Shown here: positions 1-9,397 of the stretch, piece by piece | Layout of the letters: each line of letters begins with the position of its first letter | How positions within the stretch are numbered: the stretch's first letter is position 1 | Source of the DNA: Phellopilus nigrolimitatus | Taxonomy: Eukaryota > Basidiomycota > Agaricomycetes > Hymenochaetales > Hymenochaetaceae | NCBI GenBank assembly: GCA_021029095.1 | Contig: JAJOHG010000010.1 | Location: 62,001 to 126,000, forward strand | Direction of reading: 5' to 3' | Length of the DNA: 64,000 nucleotides | Translations under genes and position numbers: made by a program | Notes under the pieces: model-generated | The model's database searches: none | The model's input: the letters and a program-made list of their open reading frames with translations, nothing else | Told to the model about the DNA's origin: nothing

Positions 1-35
1 CCCTGATTTCTTCTTAATGGTCGTGCAACTCTGCG

Positions 36-218
36 CTAGGAAGGCCAAAGTCTGAATGCCATAGGTTTCACGGGAAATTCAGGCGGCATTCGTCTCTTCA
101 TCATAATAGACGAAGCAACGGCGACGTAACGGTCTCTTTTAGTTTTAGACTCTTGCGTTGTAGAATATATAGGCGGTACTTGAGAGATATAATAGAATGG
201 TAGATACTTGAAATGCAT
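36..218 (-). other. Conserved reading frame with a FRLWP motif (relic, outer copy)
   Basis: This short frame ends in the residues FRLWPS. Related frames occur at 10,901-11,116 (-), 21,739-22,125 (+), about 33,060-33,333 (+) and 43,252-43,455 (+), always in the orientation of the neighbouring SAP genes. A candidate donor (gtgagt-type) lies just upstream in each copy, so this may be a 3' exon of a duplicated gene. No known domain is recognised. Confidence 0.3.
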
Positions 219-599
219 CAGAAGAAGTTGTTGTCGGAAGTGAAAAAAAAGATACTCACTGACAGCGGTTTGTATATGTTTCCACAGCGGCTTCGTGTCT
301 GTCCGAAGGCTTCATAACGCATTAGCGTTAGTGTCGCTGTCGTCGTAGATGAGCTTGATAATTGCGTTCAGGTAATTTTCACCTCTCGCAACGGGCGGAG
401 GCGTTCAGGTAGCTTCAGAGTGTCTCGGGGATGGAATTCATACCGGCCCAATGTTGATCCAACTGATACGTCGATGCGTGATAGCCGTTATGAGTTTGCA
501 GGTGCGACATCAACACAGTACGAGCATTCGAGATGCATGTAAGACATGGTAGCAAAGATCATCTGTGCTTGACCGAGGAAGGCACGCGAAAAGCGTCCA

Positions 600-1475
600 T
601 ATTGATGGCCAGAGTAGCCGACATGTACGATGCCCGCCCGATTGGGCATGCGCCTCCTCCGGGTTATTCAACGTGCAGACAAAAACATAAGGAGCCACAT
701 CGTAAGAAGAAAACAAGTCCGGTTACACGAGCTGCACTCTCCCCTTCACCGCAGCGAGGATGCGCTCGCATTGTTGGAATTCTGCGAACGCGCAGAAACT
801 GATTCCGGGTTACGGACAAATCGGGTAGATTAGTAAGCAACCAGTATATCGTTTGTAACTACCACGGCCCCTCGCATCTCAACACGCACCTCTCCGAGTC
901 CGCGCAACTGGCTCCCCGAAAAGCGCATCCTCGCGCACGTAGATGTCGCGGAAGAGGAACGGGCGCTCGTTCGCGTTCGCATGCAGCTCGTACGCGTCTG
1001 CGAGCACCGCGGTGTAGCAGCAGGCACACGACGGCCCCGTGGGACTCGAGCACGATCGCCACGCAGGGAGCGGGGCAGCTGTGGATGAGCTTCGTCACGA
1101 AGAACTCTCCGTGCTACGAAAATGTAGTTAGACTTTTTTCTTTTGCAGGACGCATCCTTCTGGCAATGAGCACCGGCTCGGCGCGAGCTCCATGAACAGC
1201 CCCTTTAGCTCACCCGCGACTGCGTCCCTCTCCGCCTGGCTGCTGTACTTCACAAGCGTCTGCAAGATACAGCTCACATCGTGTTCTAACACAATGTCTT
1301 GGACTTTCCGTGGACGACGCGCATGAGTTCCTCGACGAGCTTCGTAAGGGACGTCCTTCCTGCTCGCCTTCGCCTCCGCGAGCAGCGCGGCATGCGTCTC
1401 GGCCGCGTGCCCCTTGTTCTGCAACGCTTTTTGTGCCTTGTGCACCTTAAGCGCTGCTGCGGCAGAGCGCAGCAC
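600..1475 (-). pseudogene. PUF6-like (pumilio-domain ribosome-biogenesis factor) pseudogene, 3' part
   Basis: Reading the minus strand from 1,475 gives VHKAQKALQ, then KVQDIVLEHD, TLVKYSSQAERDAVAGELKG, a TKLI...LLLHR segment, and in a shifted frame VLADAYELHANANER followed by FRDIYVREDALF. It ends near 620-800 with CERILAAVK-like and NNPE segments. This order matches the CPL-type C-terminal half of Puf6/PUM3 proteins, which act in nucleolar large-subunit assembly. Several frame changes and stops separate the segments, and no N-terminal half is present, so this is a decayed 5'-truncated copy. Its inverted twin is at 41,835-42,880. Confidence 0.75.
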
Positions 1476-1499
1476 TACTACGGATATACCAGTGTCGAT

Positions 1500-2208
1500 G
1501 CATTTCCAGGTCCGTCGTCACTGCTGGGGCTAGAGCTGTATGTAGATGCAAGCGTGTGCGTGCTCACCTAAGCTCTTGTTCTAGTTGAATATCTCCTTGA
1601 GTCATCGACCACCGCCAGTGCGCAGGCGCTGTGCTCTGGACGGAGCTAGAGCTAGAGGAAGCAGCAGCGGCACACCATGGATGAGCCAGGGGCTCTCGGC
1701 GGGCACCCTTAAGAATGGCGGGCGCGGGGAAGGACGCTGTCCAGGGGTGTGTGGTCGACAGCGCCTGGAAGCGGGAGACAAGTGTGTCCTACTCCCTGTC
1801 CAAAATTACGCGTCGAGCTGCGCGGACGAGTTGGGAGGAAAGACCTGTACAACTCCACAGCCAAAGCCGAGCTCTCTCACTCTAAACTCGCAGTCTCAGC
1901 AATTCAAATGCAAAGCCCAAGTTCGTCTTCCGGCAATTTCTGTCGTGGAATGAGTGTCTTCCAAAGTTGCCTGTTACTGTCTTGCGAATTGCGAGTAATT
2001 TCGGAATCCAAGTCCAGGTATTCCTTTTTATTTGTATACATATAGAGTTTCTGGCTTGTGTGCCTTCTTCGAGGGCAGCGCCATCGGACACTTGCTGGCC
2101 CTCAGCGAGCCATGACGCTGCTCCTGACAGTGTGCATCTACTTGTCAAGTTCTATCTGGCCATCGACCGCTGCCGCCACGCAGGATAGGCACCCCGGCCC
2201 AAGACGTC
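1500..2208. other. No gene recognised; duplicated intergenic DNA
   Basis: The stretch is repeated in inverted form at about 41,220-41,800. It has only short overlapping frames with no recognisable motif. Confidence 0.5.
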
Positions 2209-2472
2209 CTATGCGAGCCGTTTCGGCAAATCTCCCGCAACGAAAAATGCTCCGTGCGTGCTTGGTAGGTACGCCTGTCTCTGGAGGCGACTCGACTTGT
2301 TCGTGCACGGGGCCAAGAGGTTGCTAGAGAAAGCGGAAACTGCGTTGTCGGGCACATCCACGGGCAGGGCCCCATTGGGTAAAGGCTCACACGCGATCGC
2401 GGGCGTCGCGACACCGAGCCAGACACGTTCGGCGGTGCAGCTATCCGACGTAGGAGGCGCGATGTCAGGCAT
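2209..2472 (-). CDS. Small unrecognised reading frame, 87 aa
   Basis: The frame begins MPDIAPPTSDS and contains VDVPDNAVS. The twin in arm C (41,037-41,216, +) has the same start and 58 aligned residues but stops earlier, after APCTSK. Near-identity of the DNA means that conservation of the frame is weak evidence for coding. It could be an exon relic. Confidence 0.2.
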   Translation of the reverse strand: MPDIAPPTSDSCTAERVWLGVATPAIACEPLPNGALPVDVPDNAVSAFSSNLLAPCTNKSSRLQRQAYLPSTHGAFFVAGDLPKRLA

Positions 2473-2474
2473 GT

Positions 2475-3240
2475 GATGTTTTGTTTCGGCCTGGCCAAAT
2501 GCCTCGTGTCGTTGAAGACTTGCTCCTCTTCATTGCACGTAGCTATGAGTCTTCATGCGCGAGGAGTGCATCGGAACGAGGTCAGACGACGAAAAGCTTG
2601 GCACAACTTCAAGAACCGGCTTTCGATGTCAAATCTCCGACACCGTCTTCGACATCGACCTCGATCTTGCGTGCTCGACGTCGTTCGGCGCGGCGGCCAA
2701 GGAGAAGCGCGGGCTCTGGAGACGCTGTTCATCGGCGCTCTATACCGGTTCAATTCGGTTTCAAGCAATCGTACACAACTGTAAACGAGATGCACGCGAA
2801 ATATCATACTCGTGTAGGTCCAGCAGAGGTATGCATTACTGCAATCTGCAATCACTAATGTTAGAAGATGATGCTTCATGTGACCTGGGGCTTCTCTCTT
2901 TTCCAATACTCTCAAAAATGACTCGTCAAGTTAGCTGAGTGGCGGAAAGACAGGTTATCGCAAGTGCATATCCAAGACGACCCTAGCCGAATTTGCTAGG
3001 TACACCTTCGGAAAGCAGCACCGATTCAAGAGTGTCTCTCCTTCGTGCTTGTTGTCTTTTTCTGCGTAACGCATGGCCAGATTACCTGACGAACACTCAA
3101 CATCCAACTTTGCTGCTCGAACGCGTGTCGACGGATCCTATAGAGATCCGATACAAACGAAGGGCTCAGTTAATCGATTCCTTTGAAGCCCTCTTTAATC
3201 TCCTCGCAGGCTCAACTTCACTCTCCATATAAGGCCTTTA
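2475..3240. other. Duplicated non-coding or relic DNA
   Basis: The inverted twin is at about 40,300-41,035, and part also recurs at 44,760-45,000. Frames on both strands overlap with no clear favourite, and no domain is visible. Confidence 0.4.
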
Positions 3241-3360
3241 TCATTGGTTCCGAACGTCCATCGCCAGAATCCCCACCATATTCCGAGTCATATTCCGAGT
3301 CATTTCAGTCCACTTAACTCCTTCCGTGTCGGCCAATTCCTCCAACTTGTGACCGCTTAT
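3241..3360 (-). pseudogene. Tail module of the SAP family (LEELADTEG...WTEM...MVGILAM)
   Basis: The minus frame reads KLEELADTEGVKWTEMTRN, with a local duplication of MTRN, and ends after RNQ at 3,241. The same module follows other SAP genes downstream on the same strand at 40,187-40,299 and 44,997-45,109. A weaker form is at 53,640-53,784. It resembles the helical C-terminus of the 55.3-57.0 kb gene (ALMLP...MIRIALLQKRI). I infer a detached C-terminal exon of the family. Confidence 0.4.
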
Positions 3361-3913
3361 ACTTGTATTTGGCATAGGTAAGCCATCAGCTAGAGTCCAT
3401 CGTCATCTCTTTGTTTGTCGAAAAGGCGGATACCGTTTGAGTCGCGAGCTGAAGGGAAAGCTACCTGGGTGTCCAAAGGACACTGACAGCGGGTGCCCTG
3501 TGCTATTCCGAAAGCAATTACCTTTGTGGAATGGGACGAAACGCTATGCTACTTCTCTCGGGCAGCGATGCCACCTTACGCATGCGAGCAGTAGATGTGG
3601 GCATCCGGCACAGTCATTGGGTGCTCGGCGACTGGTTTGAGCGTTGTGCCGTTCAAATGATAGTGCGAGTCCTCATGGAGTGGCTAATCTGTCTCCGGCC
3701 ATGCTCGTGGATCTCAGTCGACACGGTCTGACTTTAACAAGTGCTGTTGCTTAAATCATTTTTGCACAAGAAACAACATGACAAAAGATACGAAACACTG
3801 CTCATAATGCATTCCACCTGTCTCTTAACTACTACAGAACGGCCCTGGAATGAGCGATGATGACCGAGATGGGGATACAATGAGAACCTCATTGCTAAGA
3901 GCGGGCATTGTGA

Positions 3914-4867
3914 CTATTCAGTGTCGGTATTGTCCTCAGACGCATCATTGTATTCTGCCTCGGACGACTCGTTCGCCGCGCCCTTCTGCCAGTTAGAGAC
4001 AGGATTGAGCTTCCATGGGCAGTGATCCGGAGCCAGGTAGGGTCCAGCATAGCATGTAGTGGCAGAGCATATGGGACGTCCCTCGCCGAGAATGGGTGTT
4101 ATTGTGGCTCCCGGTGGAGGGATTGATGGCGGGGGTGGCAGCAGGGATGATTGCGGTGGTGAAGATGGCGAAGGCGGTGGGGGTGTCAGCGGCGAGGATG
4201 ATGGCAATGGGGGAGATGTCGGCGGAGGCGGAGATGGCAGAGGCGCGGACGGCGGAGGCGATGGAAGTGCCGGCGGCGGGAATGGCGAAGGCGGGGTTAA
4301 CGGCGGCGATGGGGATTGCAGAGATGGCGAAGGCACATCTGTATTGCTAATTCTGGACTCCTCCAGGACCCGCTTGTTTGGGCGCAGAGCTGGTGTGCTG
4401 TCTTGTGGAAGGTTCATATGTTAGAAGCGCGGGCTTATTGTTGATGACGATGAAGCGACTCACTGTCAGACTCCAATTCCTCAGCCTTGCGCTTCCGCGC
4501 GGTGGGTTCTTGGGGCATAGCCCCGACGTTCTCCTTGGAGCCTCCCGACCCGAAACTGGAGTCGGAGCCTTGGACATGGGCGTCCACGCTGTCCTTGAGG
4601 CTACGGCGGACATAAAAATGGCGTCAACATACGATATATAAGCACGAGACAGAAACCAGAACACACCCGAACTCCGCACGCCATTGGAGCAACCGCTCTC
4701 GGATTTCCTCTTGCTTTCCTGTGGCTGTCAAGCCGTGTACCTGCATACTAATCAGTAACGAGCAGCGACAGCGACGGAGATGCGAGACTCACCCTTGCGA
4801 GTGTCCTCAACTCGTGGTATCTCAGCCCCTTTATCTGGGCCTCAGACGGGAGCTCCGACGAATCCAT
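3914..4867 (-). CDS. SAP-domain proline-rich nuclear protein, 257 aa (copy A1)
   Basis: The model is complement(3914..4401, 4464..4600, 4667..4740, 4793..4867), with exon phases 0, 2 and 1 and all introns GT..AG. Residues 1-49 form a SAP-like helix-turn-helix pattern (LRYHELRTLAR, intron, VHGLTATGKQEEIRERLLQW), normally a DNA-binding motif in chromatin proteins. Exon 3 has an acidic/serine stretch and ARKRKAEELESD, a probable nuclear signal. Exon 4 encodes about 80 residues rich in PPSP, then CYAGPYLAP and NPVSNW, and an acidic end DNTDTE. The start is the only ATG of exon 1, about 105 nt below a TTTAAATA box. Frames are uninterrupted. DNA-binding function is inferred from family knowledge. 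Confidence 0.7.
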
Positions 4868-5060
4868 GTGGTGTGGTAGGATGTGGAAGTGGAAGTGGAA
4901 GTGGAAGTGGAAGTAGATCGTAGTTGTGGTAGAGGTTGGTGGTTGAAGGGAGAAAGGGAATGAGCCCCCGTATTTAAAGCCTTCGAAGAGAGCCACACAT
5001 CACATGTTGGTTTGTTGGGTTGTATTCGTGTTTGTTCTGGCTTTCATTATGTTCGTTTTG
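4868..5060 (-). promoter_or_regulatory. Promoter and 5' leader of SAP gene A1
   Basis: On the minus strand a TTTAAATACGGGGG box near 4,972 is followed by a CT-rich initiator zone (CCCTTTCTCCCTTC) and then tandem TTCCAC hexamers, just ahead of the start at 4,867. The same order recurs before the other SAP genes (47,165-47,279; 38,705-38,816; 46,389-46,505), with different hexamer numbers. Confidence 0.55.
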
Positions 5061-5459
5061 TTCGTGTTGCTCTGATTTTCATTATGTTCATTGTGTTCAT
5101 TGTGCAAGTCCGGCTATTGTATCCGACCGGTCGGTCCAGTGGAACGCGTTATTTGTATCTATTTGGGTTGTGAGCATGTATTTCCGACGAATACACATAG
5201 TCTGAATGTATGCAGGTCTCATTGTGACCCTTGGATTTAATTTCACCTTAATACAATATTCTTCAATTCTACTGTACCGAGGAAAGATTCTAGTCTGAGC
5301 TCTCTCCAAAAAGGGACTGCTAATGAGCAGTCGTGTCTAAACGTGCTTGAAAAGCAACGAGGCTCCGATAACTGCTGGAGGAAGAGTAAGTGACGGGGCG
5401 ATTTCAGACTTTTAAGGTCAGATACGTTCGAGTCTTCTTCCATCTTTGAGGTCGACGCT

Positions 5460-5985
5460 GAGTCTGATGCCCTCGCCCACTGCTCGCACGCGGCGAGGTG
5501 GCCTCGCTACCCGAGAGAAGCAGCATAACGTTTTCGTGCCATTCCATGAATGTCATTACTTTCAGAATAGCGCGGGGCACCTGCTGTCAATGTCCTTCGC
5601 CTAGGAATCCTTTGCACAGCAGTTAGCTTTTCCTTCAGCTCGCAACTCAGACAGCAACCGCCTTTTCGACCAACAAGAGATGACGCCGAAGATGGACATC
5701 GTTTTTAGTTGAGAACTTACCTATGCCAATATAAGAATATGCGTGAGCAAGTTGGAGGAATTGGCCGACACAGAAGGGGCCAAGTAGACTGAGATGACTC
5801 AAAGGATGGTGAGGAATCTGGCGATAGACAAGTGAATGATAAAGGCCTTTTATGGAGGGTGAATCGCCGCCAGATAGTGCTGCAAGTCAGTCAGCCAGAA
5901 GTCCGTCCATTGTTCCCCCGCCGGGCTTTCATAATGAGTACTGTCATCAACGCGCTTTCAACCGAGTAGAGCAGCTTTACAGTCA
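5460..5985 (+). pseudogene. Inverted tail-module block
   Basis: The plus strand carries a LEELADTEG...TEMTQRMV segment like the tail module, but here it is opposite in direction to the surrounding SAP genes. In arm C the block is likewise inverted (about 37,730-38,235, -), whereas in block B it is in the normal direction (27,045-27,545, +). A stop interrupts the module after EGAK. Confidence 0.45.
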
Positions 5986-6436
5986 TGGGGTACTCGGCAG
6001 CTGGTCCGAGTGTTGTGTCGCTCAGATGATACTGCGAGTGCTCGTTGAGTTGCGAATCTGTCTGCAGCCATGCTCATGATGTCGATCGAAATCCAGTTCA
6101 ATGCGATGTGATTTTAACAAGTGCTGCTCAATTCATTATTGCACAAGACATGACACGACAAAAGATATACAGAATACTGCTATTAACACCCACCAACTAT
6201 CTCTTAACTACTGTCAGAACGGCTTCGAAATGAGCGACGGAGTCCAAGACGGAGATGCAACAATAACCTCACGGCTTAGAGCGGGCATTGTCACTAATCA
6301 GTATCGGTTTTTGGTTGTAATTCTTCTCGGACGACACGTGCTCGACTGGAAGCTCTTCTGCCACGAGAAGTATTCTTCTAATGGAAAGAGAATTGGTCAG
6401 ATACAAGTCGATCGAAAGCCTGTCCACATCATAGAC

Positions 6437-6910
6437 TTACCCATCATGGTATACTTCCTTGCCCTCAAAAAGATCCAATAGCAAATCCAGATCAACGCCA
6501 GGGCGCTGCGCAACCCACACTTTTCTCAGTGCCTGCCATTTCTCATCGTATGCTTGGAGGTTTTCGGCCAGCAGCGCGAGCCACTCATGGCTCAAACCCA
6601 GGATCCCTTCGAGACGGAGTGTCTGCAGCGTTGGCACCGTGTCACCATGCTCTATCTCGGCAGGACAGTAGTCGTATGTCCTCAGTGTGAGGTGCTGTAG
6701 ACCCCGAAGCTTGTCCCAAGGCAGTCGGTATGTATAAGCAGGGATATGGGGGACGGCGTGGTCGTCTTCCGTCGGCAGTGTTTCGAAAATCAATTCGTTC
6801 AGGAGATTGTTTTCTGGTAATCCCCCAAGTATGCAGTTCATCCATTCCGGAGCCGTCGCCCGTCCTTCTTCCAGTCAGAAACGGGCCTGATAATCCACGG
6901 CCATCCACTT
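6437..6910 (-). pseudogene. F-box/LRR-type protein C-terminal fragment
   Basis: The minus frame contains LRGLQHLTLRTYDYCPAE, then PTLQTLRLEG, LSHEWLALLAENLQAYDEKW, RKVWVAQRPGVDLDLLLDLF and ends EGKEVYHDG. Spaced LxxLxL units ending in VWVA...GVDLD are typical of the C-terminal parts of the large F-box-like families of mushrooms. It joins directly to a SAP-family RPVSDW segment at 6,850-6,905, so it is an inserted fragment. Arm C keeps only the last 75 codons (37,050-37,280) and block B lacks it. No F-box is present here. Confidence 0.5.
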
Positions 6911-7038
6911 GGCTCCTGTGTATAAAAACATGGAGTCCCACTTCGGTAGTGGCGCGTAAGCCACAATAAACTACGCGCTATAGCCGTAATTCGAAGGTAT
7001 TTCCCAGCTACACCTTTAAGGCTCTTGTTGCGCCGCGC

Positions 7039-7590
7039 GTGTCGTCTCGATATACCGGCAGCGGTGCCGCTGGTCCTTCCTCTGGCACTGGGCCGAGTAA
7101 GGCCGGCCCGTCGGAAACAGCAAAGGGGAAGGCTCCTCAGTCAAGCGTGGACACGGGCATCCCCGCCCCTCTGAGCGTAGGCTCCGACCATTTTAGGTCT
7201 TTTGTCGCGCCGCGTGTGTCATCTCGACATACCAGCAGCGGGGTCGCTGGACCCTCCTCTGGGGCTGGGCCGAGTAAGGCCGGCCCGTCAAAGCCGACAA
7301 AGCGGAAGGCTACTCAGTCAAGCGAGCCTGGTCCGTCCCAAAAGAAGGCGAAGAAGGTCGGAAACCATCCCTGTACGATTCCGGGATGCAGCAAGACGTT
7401 TGCAACTAAGGGGACGTTGCAAAGGCATATGAACAGGGCAAGTAAGCATGTCTCCCCTCAAAATAAGAAGAGCTGCCTGCATCCCTGGTGCGCGTATAGA
7501 GCTGCACGTGCGGATGCAATAACCCGACATCGGAGAACCTGCAAGCCTGCCAGAGGGTTTGTTCCATATATATATATATATTTGGCTTAA
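7039..7590 (+). CDS. C2H2 zinc-finger protein, 183 aa, probably 5'-incomplete
   Basis: The frame is open from about 6,969 and the first ATG is at 7,039. Two copies of an APRVSSR(Y/H)T..GPSSG.GPSKAGPS segment come first. They are followed by a basic stretch (KKAKK) and a C2H2 finger, C-x4-C-x12-H-x5-H (HPCTIPGCSKTF, RHMNRASKH). A second Cys/His group follows (CLHPWCAYR...RHRRTC). The last codons run through a TATATA microsatellite. It converges with and overlaps SAP gene A2 (7,406-8,593, -). The arm C homologue is 36,652-37,188 (-) with a single GPSS segment. A nucleic-acid-binding role is inferred. Confidence 0.5.
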   Translation: MSSRYTGSGAAGPSSGTGPSKAGPSETAKGKAPQSSVDTGIPAPLSVGSDHFRSFVAPRVSSRHTSSGVAGPSSGAGPSKAGPSKPTKRKATQSSEPGPSQKKAKKVGNHPCTIPGCSKTFATKGTLQRHMNRASKHVSPQNKKSCLHPWCAYRAARADAITRHRRTCKPARGFVPYIYIYLA

Positions 7591-8593
7591 ACTCGAATAA
7601 ATCATGCACAATCGTATCGAGCATTCTTGTCAGTTTCTCTGTGGAGAGGGGAGAAAGGGCCTGGCTAAGACGCGTTGACCGTCTCAATGGTGCTGTATAC
7701 TTGCGAGCGTCGACGAGAGCGCCGCGCACCTTCCTAGCCGAAAACGGGATCTCCTGTTCGGTGGCGCTCGCGGCCGAGTCAGCATCTGGCACTACCGGCT
7801 CCTCGGGAGCATTAGGGGTGTTATCAGCACGCTGTCTAGAGACAGTGAGTACTTGATGGTTTGGAGTGCCGATGTGTCGTCTAGCAGCTGTCCGTTTTTG
7901 AGTTTTTCTCGGAGCCATTGTGGATATGATGAGATGATGAGATGACGATACGCGGAGAGCTAGACCCGGGGGACGCTGCCGTGCTCCAGGAGATGGCGGC
8001 GGGGATGGCGGAAGTAGAAAAAGTACCGGCGCTGGCTGGGATGACGGAGGTAGCAGGGGCACATCTGTGTTGATCACATTGGAGTCTACCAATATCTTTC
8101 TACTTTGACGTGCAGCTTCTCGCAGAGAATTGATATGTCAGGAGTGCAGGTGTATTGTGGACGCTGATGAAGAGACTCACTTTCCGATTCTATCTCTTCT
8201 TCCTTCCGCTTCCGTGCGGTACTCTCTTGAGGCGTAGTCCCAATGTTCTCTTTGGTCGCCGTACCTGAGCCGGATGCAGAACAGGGAGCGGCTCCAGAAC
8301 TGTGGCCGTCCAGGTTGTGCGCGGGTCTGCAGCAGACACATCCAAGTGTCGTCTGTGAGAAATACATATGAAGCGGTGAAACAGGAACGCACCCGGTCTC
8401 CGCCTGCAATTTCAGCAAGCGCTCTAGAATTTGCTCGAGCCGCCCTGTGACTTTCAAGCCTTGTTCCTGCATACTAATCAGTAACGAACGGCGACAGCGA
8501 CGGAGATGCGAGACTCACCCTTGCGAGCGTCCGCGACTCGTAGTATCCCAGCTCTTTATTCTGGACATAAGATGGGAGTGCCGACGAATCCAT
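7406..8593 (-). CDS. SAP-domain protein, 335 aa (copy A2)
   Basis: The model is complement(7406..8118, 8181..8326, 8393..8466, 8519..8593), with exon phases 0, 2 and 1 as in A1. SAP residues are LGYYESRTLAR and EQGLKVTGRLEQILERLLKL. Exon 3 ends with ARKRKEEEIESE. Exon 4 begins AARQSRKILVDSNVINTDV, then a proline tract, a basic stretch (TQKRTAARRH), and SARKVRGALVDARKYTAPLR. From about 7,590 down to 7,406 the frame is the antisense of the zinc-finger frame, so the natural end may lie earlier or at an unseen splice site. Confidence 0.6.
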
Positions 8594-9130
8594 GTAGTGT
8601 GATGGGAAGTGGAAGTGGATCGTAGTTGTGGTAGAGGTAGTGATTGAAGGGAGAAGGGGAATGAGTCCCCGTATTTAATGCCTTCGAAGAACTACCAGAG
8701 AGCCACCTATCAGACGTTGGTTTGCATTCGTGTTGCTTTAGTTTTCATTATGCCCATTGTGCAAGTCTGGCTATCGTATCCGATCGGCCGGTTCAGTGAG
8801 AGATCGTTTCGATACTGTATGAGCCGCGACGCGCAGTAGAGATTCAGGATTCAGACTGAACTGCTCAGCCTCTCGCTACTTTGTTCTTCGGCGAACACGC
8901 GATTTCGATCGCATGTGATGCCCGAGTCTTGGTCCTTCGTCTTTGTCTCGTTGCAGCCATCGTTCCACGAGCCGCCTACGTCGAAGTCGGGGCTGCTTTG
9001 CTGTGCTAAAGTGCGTCCCGTTGATATGCGATATGTTAACTCGAGAAAAATGAAGGACCTCTGATTGGTTGACTCGCGAGACTTCGCAATGGCGACTTTT
9101 CGGCTTCAATTATTGATTCAAATCGATTAA
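8594..9130 (-). other. SAP promoter and relic of another family member (A4)
   Basis: The promoter-like box TTTAAATAC with CT-rich leader lies near 8,670-8,690 upstream of A2. Between 8,860 and 9,120 the minus strand carries a decayed exon pair. A donor GTACGTCC-type is preserved in the twins at 24,021 and 35,267. No open frame long enough for a protein remains. Confidence 0.35.
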
Positions 9131-9397
9131 AAATAAAAAGGAGGGCTCACGATTAGTGGGCTCGTTGATGCCCCCTTCGGCGCCTCGCAGGCTCATACAA
9201 TAACCTCCTCCGAGCCTCCCGCAGCACTCCCGCTCCCTAATGAAAGGCCGAGATAGCTGGCACGCTAGGTCGCCAAAGGTCCTTAGTAGTCGAAAAGAAA
9301 CCCAGTGTCTTGCATCGCAGAGTTCCCCTGAGTTGCCTTCATGTGCGCGGCCGTCGCCTCTCTCAATTTCGTCTCCTCCCTTGTCCTCTTTTGCCTT

